Assembly (NCBI GenBank): GCA_000156155.1
Contig: DS995299.1
Location: 645,827 to 709,826 of the forward strand
Reading direction: 5' to 3'
From: a beta proteobacterium KB13
Lineage (GTDB): Bacteria > Pseudomonadota > Gammaproteobacteria > Burkholderiales > Methylophilaceae
DNA: 64,000 nt
The translations under genes were made by a program, and so were the position numbers. Below the pieces are notes generated by a model. The model did not search any database, had not been told where the DNA came from, and saw nothing but the letters and a program-made list of their open reading frames with translations. Below, one piece after another: positions 9,637 through 16,540 of this stretch (the first letter of the stretch is position 1; each line of letters opens with the position of its first letter).

Positions 9637-10016
9637 TTGTAAGACATTTAAATGATTGTTTAATTGATAGAAAAATTGAAGACCCCTATGGAAACTGGAA
9701 TAGTGTTCGCATGTTATTAAAGGACGATGGCATGGGATTCTCTTTTCATATCACCACTATCTACGCCAACAGTTCAATGAAGATGCATTACATGAATCAT
9801 CTGGAATCGGTTTATTGCATTTCAGGTACAGGAACAATTAAGGATATGAAAACTAATCAGGAGCATAAAATTGAACCAGGTGTAATTTATGCTCTTGATC
9901 AACATGATGAACATATTCTTACTTCGCATGATGAAATGCAGCTGGCATGCGTATTTAATCCCCCAATCACGGGCACTGAAGTTCACAATAAACTAGGTGC
10001 ATATGAACTAGAATAA
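9633..10016 (+). CDS. ectC: L-ectoine synthase
   Basis: EctC cyclises N-gamma-acetyl-diaminobutyrate to ectoine. The 127-residue cupin begins MIVRHLNDC and contains SVRMLLKDDGMGFSFHITT, then the metal-binding cupin segments MHYMNHLESVYCISGTG and LDQHDEHIL, all characteristic of EctC. The start overlaps the ectB stop (ATGA). No ectD hydroxylase follows, so the product is predicted to be ectoine rather than 5-hydroxyectoine. Confidence 0.96.
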   Translation: MIVRHLNDCLIDRKIEDPYGNWNSVRMLLKDDGMGFSFHITTIYANSSMKMHYMNHLESVYCISGTGTIKDMKTNQEHKIEPGVIYALDQHDEHILTSHDEMQLACVFNPPITGTEVHNKLGAYELE

Positions 10017-10023
10017 ATCTTTT

Positions 10024-11409
10024 ATGGAAATTGTATTCCTTGGACTTTTACTTTTCATTGCTTTAATTGGGATTGCCTCCAGTAGATTAAATAAACCTAC
10101 GGTAAAAAATTACTACCTAGCAGATAAGTCTTTAAGCCCATTGTTATCTGGCTTGTCTGCAATGGCGACCAACAATAGCGGCTACATGTTTATTGGTCTT
10201 ATTGGGTTTACATATCTTAATGGGCTATCAAGTATATGGTTAATGATTGGTTGGATATTAGGTGATTATCTAATCACAAAAAAATTATTTGCAAATATTG
10301 TAAATAAAAGCTTCCGTTCAAGAAATGTTACCTACGCATCAATCATTGGCGATCTAGCTAAAAACAAACTGATCACCAAATTAATAGCATCAATTAGCTT
10401 TGTCTTTTTACTGATATACGCCTCTGCTCAATTCGCAGCCTCTGGGAAGACATTAATGGCAGTCATGAATTGGGAGTTCTATTATGGTGTAATCACTGGT
10501 GGCTTTATTGTTCTGGTTTATTCTTTAACAAGTGGGATCAGAGCATCAATTTGGACTGACGCAGCACAATCAATAATCATGTTAGTTTCTATGGGTTTGC
10601 TAGTTTTATTTTCAATTGGCAAACTTGGTGGAATTAATCAAACATTATTTCAACTATCTGAGATTGATGGCTTCATGAGCCTATTCGGACCAGATACTGG
10701 AGATTCTGTTTTATTTAATGCACTTTCATCCCTTAGCTGGATAGTTGCAGGTATGTTTGTAATTGGGCAACCTCACATAATGATTAGATTTTTTGCGGTT
10801 AAAGATCATAATGATCTAATCCGCTCAAGGATTTTTTATTATTCTAGTTATATATTATTTTATGGTTTAGCTTTTGCGGTTGGAATGTTATCCAGACTAA
10901 TTTTAGATAACACTGCTGGGTTTGATCCAGAATTAGCTTTACCCATGATGGCACAAATATTATTTAATCCCTTTATGGTTGGTCTAATCATTTCTGGAAT
11001 TTTTGCTGCAACAATGTCAACCGCTGATTCTTTGATTATTAATTGTTCAGGAAATATTTCACAAGATATATTTGAACTAACTAAGTTTTCGAAAGCGAAA
11101 ATAGCAGGTATTACACTACTTGTTGCCATTACCTCAATTATTATTGCTTTAATTAATAGCGGGAGCGTATTTTCTATAGTTGTGTTTTCATGGACGATAC
11201 TTGGTTTCTTACTTACCCCATTATTGATAATGATTTCTTTGAATAAAACAATAATTGCAAAACATTTTGTAATTTCAGGGATTCTTTCAACAATGATTTT
11301 TTATATTGTTAATAGCTATGTTTTTTTCGAAGGCATTTATTTGGGAATATATCCATTTGTTGTAAACTTGATATATTTACATTTCTTTTTAAAAAGAAGT
11401 AAAAACTAA
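10024..11409 (+). CDS. Sodium:solute symporter (SSS family, PutP-like)
   Basis: The 461-residue protein has about 12-13 membrane segments and the SSS-family layout. The N-terminus contains NYYLADKSLSPLLSGLSAMATNNSGYMF (residues ~30-57), the region that forms the sodium and substrate site, and TSGIRASIWTDAAQSIIM, a signature of the PutP subgroup. It starts 7 bases after ectC, so it is probably co-transcribed with ectABC. Uptake of proline, ectoine or a related compatible solute is a reasonable inference, but the substrate cannot be read from the sequence. Confidence 0.88.
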   Translation: MEIVFLGLLLFIALIGIASSRLNKPTVKNYYLADKSLSPLLSGLSAMATNNSGYMFIGLIGFTYLNGLSSIWLMIGWILGDYLITKKLFANIVNKSFRSRNVTYASIIGDLAKNKLITKLIASISFVFLLIYASAQFAASGKTLMAVMNWEFYYGVITGGFIVLVYSLTSGIRASIWTDAAQSIIMLVSMGLLVLFSIGKLGGINQTLFQLSEIDGFMSLFGPDTGDSVLFNALSSLSWIVAGMFVIGQPHIMIRFFAVKDHNDLIRSRIFYYSSYILFYGLAFAVGMLSRLILDNTAGFDPELALPMMAQILFNPFMVGLIISGIFAATMSTADSLIINCSGNISQDIFELTKFSKAKIAGITLLVAITSIIIALINSGSVFSIVVFSWTILGFLLTPLLIMISLNKTIIAKHFVISGILSTMIFYIVNSYVFFEGIYLGIYPFVVNLIYLHFFLKRSKN

Positions 11410-11427
11410 AAAGATGTGTTAAAAGTT

Positions 11428-11496
11428 GGGGTAATTGAACTGCAATGGCATCCATTGCACCCCATAGGTCTTCAATTCGGTCCCGCTTACCTCCAC
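11428..11496 (+). pseudogene. Decayed tRNA-Ala copy (right island boundary)
   Basis: Bases 11476-11496 match the tRNA-Ala 3' end (6069-6089) with one mismatch. Upstream, a GGGGTAA stretch can pair with TTACCTC like an acceptor stem, and the string TGGCAT of the anticodon loop is kept inside a perfect 8-bp hairpin (11441-11448 with 11452-11459). The D arm is missing, the T stem no longer pairs and the CCA is altered, so it cannot be a working tRNA. It is best read as a degraded duplicate of tRNA-Ala marking the distal end of the island. Confidence 0.6.
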
Positions 11497-11665
11497 AAAT
11501 TTCCTATTTAATAAGCTGTAATCTATTCTTAATAATTAATTACTATTGATGCACTTCTATTGTGCAAAGGCTCATAAAAAATCAGTAATTTTTAAATATT
11601 TGTGACATTTTTGATTATTTAATTAATTTTTAGGAACTCTTCATGTGCGGCAACGTCGAGCCCAT

Positions 11666-11821
11666 ATGATTTGTTCTACAGTAAATAATTTTTGTTTTAA
11701 TTGTAAACAACGAGCCAAATTTTTTGATAATTCAACGAGAAAGTGGTACTGTGGATTTTCAATAGATGCTCGTGGCGTGTGTAATAAAAAAAGAAGTGAA
11801 TTAAATACTTTTATTAATTAA
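11666..11821 (+). CDS. Small cysteine-rich protein, zinc-ribbon-like (uncertain)
   Basis: This 51-codon open frame encodes a basic peptide with five cysteines: C3, C10, C13, C29 and C39. The pair C10-x2-C13 (CFNCKQ) and the later single cysteines could bind zinc. The stretch KWYCGFSIDARGVCNKK is compositionally protein-like rather than random AT sequence. An eight-codon frame with a better ribosome site (AGGAAC, then ATG at 11643) ends with its TGA overlapping this ATG, which may couple translation. It lies in the 464-base gap between the symporter and the monooxygenase, just beyond the island boundary. I recognise no family. Confidence 0.4.
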   Translation: MICSTVNNFCFNCKQRAKFFDNSTRKWYCGFSIDARGVCNKKRSELNTFIN

Positions 11822-11873
11822 GAAGTTTTATGTAAAAATGAAATTCTTAACATCATATATGGGATCGTACTAG

Positions 11874-13214
11874 TTGGCTAACAAAGCAAACAAAGTCGAT
11901 ATCATAATTATTGGAGCCGGAATTGCCGGTATATCCAGTTCATACTATATTCAAAAAAATTTTCCCCATCTCAAATACAAAATTATTGAGGCTCGAAACG
12001 ACCTTGGTGGTACATGGGATCAAATGACTTTTCCTGGCGTTCGTTCGGACACCGATATGTATACCTATGGATATTCCTTCAATCCATGGCCAGGGTCAAT
12101 AATCGGAATGGGGAAAGAAATCAAACAATATCAAGTTGATACCGCTGAAAAATTTAATATCAAAGAAAATATTTTATTTAATACACACGTTAAGTCACTG
12201 TCTTGGAAAAACAAAACTTGGATAACAAAAACCAGTAAAGAAACCTTTCATAGTCAATATGTTGTTTGCTGCACGGGATCGCGCGATTATAGAGAGCCTA
12301 ACTTCCCAAAATTTAAAGACGAAGATAAATTTAAAGGTGAAATTGTACATACTCAGACATGGGGGAAGACAAGATTCAAAGGAAAGGATGTTGCCTTAAT
12401 TGGCAGTGGTTGCACCGCAGTAACCATGACACCCGCGATAGTTAAGGAAGCAAAGTCAGTTACACTTGTTCAACGAAGCCCTGCTTGGATTGTTAATGTG
12501 GATGGCAGCGAAAAATCAAATCGCCTGTATAAGACTTTTGAAACACTAATAGATTACGCTTACAGTCGGGTTTTTAAAAAACATTATAAAAAGAAAGTAT
12601 TGTCTCAGTATTCTAACTATTACTCTCATGACAATATTCCATCCTATGATTATTGGAATCAAAGGCCAGCATGCAGCTTAGATAATGATTATTTTGAATC
12701 TATAAAATCTAATAAAGTAACCGTGGAGCATTCAGGTATAAGTAATTGGGAAAAAAATGGACTTAAATTATTAAATGGAAAAAGTATCAAATGTGACCTA
12801 GCCATTATGGCAACCGGACTCAATGCTCAACTTCTGGGTGGTATCGATATATTGGTCAATGATAAAAAAGTTAATCTAAACAAAACAAGCTGGTATCGGG
12901 GAATGATGTTTAGTGGAATTCCAAATCTTTTTGCACACACTGGTTATATTAATTTTAGCTGGACTGCCCGATGTGAAATTGTCAGCGAGAGAATATGTAA
13001 GACGATAAAATATATGCAAAAGAATAGTTATACAAATTGCGTTCCAAAGTATAAAGGTGAAAAATCTAAGCCAGCTATCGAAGCAAATTATGTTCTAAGG
13101 TCCATTGATAAATTTCCTAATAGAAGTTACAAGTTTGATAATGCAAATTACTTAAATGAATATATTCAATTTAAGATGTCAAAGATAAACGATGGTGTAT
13201 TAAATTTCCAATAA
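11874..13214 (+). CDS. FAD-dependent monooxygenase, Baeyer-Villiger-like
   Basis: The 446-residue protein has an N-terminal FAD-binding Rossmann motif (GAGIAGISS, residues ~14-22) and a second dinucleotide-binding motif for NADPH (GSGCTA, about 177-182). Between them, FKGEIVHTQTWG (from about F153) matches the type I Baeyer-Villiger fingerprint F-x-G-x3-H-x3-W, except that Gly replaces the final Pro/Asp. It oxygenates a ketone, sulfide or amine; the substrate is unknown. The start is TTG. It lies 20 bases upstream of metY and may share its operon, hinting at sulfur-compound chemistry. Confidence 0.82.
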   Translation: MANKANKVDIIIIGAGIAGISSSYYIQKNFPHLKYKIIEARNDLGGTWDQMTFPGVRSDTDMYTYGYSFNPWPGSIIGMGKEIKQYQVDTAEKFNIKENILFNTHVKSLSWKNKTWITKTSKETFHSQYVVCCTGSRDYREPNFPKFKDEDKFKGEIVHTQTWGKTRFKGKDVALIGSGCTAVTMTPAIVKEAKSVTLVQRSPAWIVNVDGSEKSNRLYKTFETLIDYAYSRVFKKHYKKKVLSQYSNYYSHDNIPSYDYWNQRPACSLDNDYFESIKSNKVTVEHSGISNWEKNGLKLLNGKSIKCDLAIMATGLNAQLLGGIDILVNDKKVNLNKTSWYRGMMFSGIPNLFAHTGYINFSWTARCEIVSERICKTIKYMQKNSYTNCVPKYKGEKSKPAIEANYVLRSIDKFPNRSYKFDNANYLNEYIQFKMSKINDGVLNFQ

Positions 13215-13233
13215 ACTTTAAAGGTAAATACAT

Positions 13234-14511
13234 ATGAAATTAGAATCATTAGCTCTGCATCACGGCTACAAACCAGAGCAAACCACAAAGGCTGCCAATA
13301 CTCCGATTTATCAAACATCAGGTTTTACTATCGATGACACCCAACACGGAGCCGACTTATTTGATCTTAAAGTTGAAGGAAACATTTACTCAAGAATTGG
13401 TAATCCTACAAATGCTGTATTAGAACAAAGAGTTGCTGCCATGGAAGGCGGTATTGCTGGCTTATCATTGGCATCAGGTATGTCTGCTATAACCTATGCT
13501 GTGCAATGTCTTGCGGGCCCTGGTGACAACATCATTAGTACAAACCAACTATACGGAGGCACCTACAACTGCTTTACACACAGTTTTCCAAAACAAGGAA
13601 TAAAGGTGAAGATGGTTGATGGTGCTGACTTTCAAGCTATTGAAAATGCAATTGATGGCAATACAAAGGCCTTATATTGTGAATCAATTGGAAATCCATC
13701 GGGTATCATTATTGATATCAAAAAGTTTGCTGAGATTGCAGATAAACATGGTATTCCATTGATTGTAGATAATACAGTGGCAACACCATACCTGTGCAGA
13801 CCTATAGATCTTGGGGCTTCCATTGTGGTCCATTCGCTCACCAAATACATAGATGGACATGGGTCAACAATTGGAGGAATAATTGTTGATTCTGGAAAAT
13901 TCGACTGGACAAAGGATCCAAAAAAATTTCCTATGCTCAATGAGCCTGACCCTTCTTATCATGGTGTTATTTACACAAAAGAGTTTAAAGAAGCAGCTTT
14001 TATTGCTTGTTGTCGAGTTGTTCCATTAAGAGAGACTGGTGCATGCCTGTCACCACACAGTGCATTTTTAATTATGCTCGGTCTCGAGTCCCTTGGAGTT
14101 AGAATGGAGCGCCATTGTGATAATGCTTTAGCTTTGGCCAAGCATTTAGAAAAGCATGATCGAGTTGCGTGGGTAAATTATGCTGCCCTTCCTGACGATA
14201 AATATCATGAGACATGTAAAAAAATTACCGGGGGAAAGGCTTCAGGCATTATCAGTTTTGGTATTAAAGGTGGCATGCGAGCAGCTACTAAATTTATCGA
14301 TGCCCTTCAGATGATTCTCAGAGTCTTGAGCATGGGTGACGCAAAATCACTAGCTTGTCATCCAGCATCGACACTGCATCGACAGCTAAATTCAGATCAG
14401 TTAGCTTTAGCTGGAGTTAGTGAAGATATGATTAGAATTTCAGTAGGTATTGAACACATCGATGATATTATTGCTGATGTAGATCAGGCAATCAAAGCTT
14501 CAGTAACTTAA
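13234..14511 (+). CDS. metY: O-acetylhomoserine (thiol)-lyase / sulfhydrylase
   Basis: MetY makes homocysteine (or methionine) from O-acetylhomoserine and sulfide (or methanethiol) using PLP. The 425-residue length fits. The fold-type I markers are present: YSRIGNPTNAVLEQR, LASGMSAI, GGTYNCF and the PLP lysine K204 in VVHSLTKYIDGHG. The C-terminal SCHPASTLH-type segment (ACHPASTLHRQL) and RISVGIEHIDDIIADVDQA are typical. It has a good ribosome site (AAAGG) and follows the flavin monooxygenase closely. Confidence 0.95.
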   Translation: MKLESLALHHGYKPEQTTKAANTPIYQTSGFTIDDTQHGADLFDLKVEGNIYSRIGNPTNAVLEQRVAAMEGGIAGLSLASGMSAITYAVQCLAGPGDNIISTNQLYGGTYNCFTHSFPKQGIKVKMVDGADFQAIENAIDGNTKALYCESIGNPSGIIIDIKKFAEIADKHGIPLIVDNTVATPYLCRPIDLGASIVVHSLTKYIDGHGSTIGGIIVDSGKFDWTKDPKKFPMLNEPDPSYHGVIYTKEFKEAAFIACCRVVPLRETGACLSPHSAFLIMLGLESLGVRMERHCDNALALAKHLEKHDRVAWVNYAALPDDKYHETCKKITGGKASGIISFGIKGGMRAATKFIDALQMILRVLSMGDAKSLACHPASTLHRQLNSDQLALAGVSEDMIRISVGIEHIDDIIADVDQAIKASVT

Positions 14512-14519
14512 TGCCATCT

Positions 14520-15458
14520 CTAGGGACAGTTAAAACATGATCCTTGTTTTTTATCCCAATTTTTTATTGAATCCAACCCTTTAACATCCTTAAAATCAGC
14601 ATTCTTTACTTCAGCTTCATTTAAATCAGCCCCCGTTAAATCAGCGCCAGTTAGATCTGCCTGAATTAATTCAGCCCTATTTAAGTTTGTATTTCTCAGA
14701 TTTGCTCCTCGCATATTAGCAAATTTGAAACTAGCAATATTCAAGTTGGTATTTTCAAAATTAGTATTTTCAAAGTTGCCACTTGTTGAATCAAACTTCA
14801 TCTGACCCATGGGTTGGTTGCCAACATCTAAACCCAAATCAGCATTTGATACATCGGCACCAGACATGTCTACTTTACCCAAAGTACCAATTAAACGAAC
14901 ACCACGTAAATTCGCTTTGTGAAAATTTGTGTTACCAAAGATTGGTTGGAAAATTGTAGCCATCGAGAGATTTGCACCGGTAAAATTGGCCTCTTCTAAT
15001 CTAGCTAAATTAAGGTAAGCTCTTTGCAAGTCAGCACCTGATAAGTTAGCCCCTCTCAAATCAGCTCCAAAAAAGCTAATGTTAACCATTTTACAATGCG
15101 TCAAATCTTTACCGCTAAAATTTAAATAGCCTACGTCAAGATTGGATAAATCACATTCCGGGTCATTATTTAAGATATTGTCGACCTCCTCTTGAGTTAT
15201 TTTTTTTCGCTCATCATTTAAGGATGCTGTATAAAATTGCTCTGCTTTTTTTATTACCTCTTGAGGATTTTCTAGAAAAATATCTTTAGCTACCTTGTTA
15301 CCGAAACAGTAGGTTTTACCGTCCACTTTTTTATTTACAGAGCAATCAGTTACATGAAAATTTCCCTCTGAAAGGCTGGTTGTACAGAAATTATTAAATT
15401 CCTCACTAAAAGCGGGGACATTTAACACCAGTAAGACAATTGATAATAATTTTTTCAT
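14520..15458 (-). CDS. Exported pentapeptide-repeat protein
   Basis: The 312-residue protein starts with a signal peptide (MKKLLSIVLLVLNVPAFS). From about residue 110 to 300 it is a run of A(D/N)Lxx pentapeptide repeats (for example ADLRGANLSGADLQRAYLN), expected to form a right-handed quadrilateral beta-helix. An N-terminal region with two cysteines and a C-terminal CFNCP tail suggest disulfides in the periplasm. The function of exported pentapeptide proteins is unknown. It follows a small exported protein gene by 24 bases in an apparent leftward operon. Confidence 0.85.
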   Translation of the reverse strand: MKKLLSIVLLVLNVPAFSEEFNNFCTTSLSEGNFHVTDCSVNKKVDGKTYCFGNKVAKDIFLENPQEVIKKAEQFYTASLNDERKKITQEEVDNILNNDPECDLSNLDVGYLNFSGKDLTHCKMVNISFFGADLRGANLSGADLQRAYLNLARLEEANFTGANLSMATIFQPIFGNTNFHKANLRGVRLIGTLGKVDMSGADVSNADLGLDVGNQPMGQMKFDSTSGNFENTNFENTNLNIASFKFANMRGANLRNTNLNRAELIQADLTGADLTGADLNEAEVKNADFKDVKGLDSIKNWDKKQGSCFNCP

Positions 15459-15482
15459 TAAGCCAACATCCTTTTTGATTTT

Positions 15483-15731
15483 TTAATTAGACATACACTT
15501 GCCGAATGAAGCCCTGGCATCATCCGGATTCTCAATACCTTGAGTTTGCATGACGCATTTAATTTTCTTGGAAATATCCTTATTAGATTTATTAAAATCA
15601 GAAAGTGGGATATTCAGCTCTCTTGAGAGCTCTTCGGGTGGAATACCCATAGCATCGGCCAGCTCTTGAGCTGTATCAAATGCAAACACACTGTTGCTAC
15701 ACATAACCATTAAGACAACAAGATGCTTCAT
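15483..15731 (-). CDS. Small exported protein of unknown function
   Basis: The product is 82 residues with a signal peptide (MKHLVVLMVMCSNSVFA). The mature part is helical and acidic, with two cysteines (KCVMQT and GKCMSN) that could form a disulfide. The stretch ELADAMGIPPEELSRELNIP looks like an HTH-like helix pair but it is exported. A ribosome site AAAGG precedes the start. It sits between the DM13 gene and the pentapeptide-repeat gene, all leftward. I recognise no family. Confidence 0.75.
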   Translation of the reverse strand: MKHLVVLMVMCSNSVFAFDTAQELADAMGIPPEELSRELNIPLSDFNKSNKDISKKIKCVMQTQGIENPDDARASFGKCMSN

Positions 15732-15759
15732 TACACCAACCTTTCAAACCAAAACTTAT

Positions 15760-16242
15760 TTATACATACTGAGCAGCCGTAATAAACTCACTGAATGACT
15801 CACACCAGATCACAATAGTATTGTATTTATTAATTTGTATGTCAGACGGAATATGCACAATAAAGTTTTCAAAAATATTCACATCGGCGATATATGCTGC
15901 GGAATCTTTAATGGCAAGAAATTCCTTCTCATTTTCAACAAATTGTTGAGTTAAGTACACTTTATAATCAGGTCCTGGAGCAATTTTTCCTTTTATCACT
16001 ATATGTTTATCCGAAATAGTCACATCAGCCTCACCCCAATGCAATAAATCACTACCGGCTAGATCTCTAATAAATTTTGTTTTGTATGCTGCATCAGATT
16101 GAAGTTGGTCAATATCCATGATGTCGCTTGAATCTGGGGCAATCAAGATGGGTAAGAGATAAATGCCTAATGCAAAACCAAAAAATAATGCTGAAATATG
16201 AGTAAATAAAAGAATGATTTTGGTTTTAAGTTTTTTTTTCAT
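15760..16242 (-). CDS. DM13-domain membrane-anchored protein
   Basis: I placed the start at the ATG at 16242, giving MKKKLKTKIILLF followed by a hydrophobic anchor. A longer frame begins at 16326 but would collide with the divergent HTH gene. The C-terminal ~100 residues match the DM13 pattern: GEADVTISDKHIVIKGKI, then PGPDYKVYL, and near the end VIWCESFSEFITAAQ with the conserved WC. DM13 domains are proposed to take part in redox or electron-transfer processes at cell surfaces. The protein is about 160 residues, probably periplasmic and tethered. It is the first gene of a three-gene exported-protein set. Confidence 0.75.
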   Translation of the reverse strand: MKKKLKTKIILLFTHISALFFGFALGIYLLPILIAPDSSDIMDIDQLQSDAAYKTKFIRDLAGSDLLHWGEADVTISDKHIVIKGKIAPGPDYKVYLTQQFVENEKEFLAIKDSAAYIADVNIFENFIVHIPSDIQINKYNTIVIWCESFSEFITAAQYV

Positions 16243-16324
16243 TTTTAAACGATTGTTAAGCTTAATTGACTTATAAAATATTTTAAAAGTATCTTTTACT
16301 ATAAAACAAGAGTACCATAGGTTC

Positions 16325-16540
16325 ATGAAAGATGCTTACTTGAATATAAGTGAGATCGCACATTCGCTCAAAATTGACCATAAAACTCTTATGCAGTGGG
16401 TCCATGACGGTAAATTTCCCCCACCAAAAAAAATAATCAATGATCGTTTTACGATTTGGAGTTACGCTGTCATCGAAAAATGGATTGCGCAACAGAAAGA
16501 AAATCAGGAATGGTTTGATGACATTGATCCAGAATCTTAA
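16325..16540 (+). CDS. Small AlpA/excisionase-like HTH protein
   Basis: The 71-residue product has a MerR-superfamily helix-turn-helix (LNISEIAHSLKIDHKTLMQW, residues 6-25) followed by VHDGKFPPPKKI, the wing typical of AlpA and phage excisionase proteins, and a C-terminal helix ending in acidic residues. Such proteins are often encoded by prophages and integrative elements, but no integrase or phage gene is near. It is divergent from the DM13 gene and its stop overlaps the convergent phosphoethanolamine transferase by 4 bases. Confidence 0.75.
   Translation: MKDAYLNISEIAHSLKIDHKTLMQWVHDGKFPPPKKIINDRFTIWSYAVIEKWIAQQKENQEWFDDIDPES

Larger units (their letters stand above)
6092..11496. mobile_element. 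Candidate genomic island at tRNA-Ala carrying ectoine genes
   Basis: The 5.4-kb stretch begins at the tRNA-Ala 3' end and finishes at a decayed tRNA-Ala copy. An extra exact 11-base copy of the tRNA terminus at 7718-7728 splits it into two parts. The left part (6092-7717) holds three small leftward genes: a MASE1-like membrane protein, a winged-helix protein and a RodZ-type HTH. The right part (7729-11475) holds ectA-ectB-ectC and a sodium symporter. No integrase or transposase is visible, so the element may be old, mobilised in trans, or spread by homologous recombination. The boundaries are inferred from repeats only. Confidence 0.5.

Noticed and set aside
11428-11496. Possible functional tRNA with CAT anticodon
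   Set aside because: The hairpin loop could be read as CAT, but the D arm is missing, position 33 is not T, the T stem does not pair and the 3' end lacks CCA.
16243-16326. Longer N-terminus for the DM13 protein
   Set aside because: It would overlap the divergent HTH gene start and bury the signal/anchor sequence that begins at the ATG at 16242.
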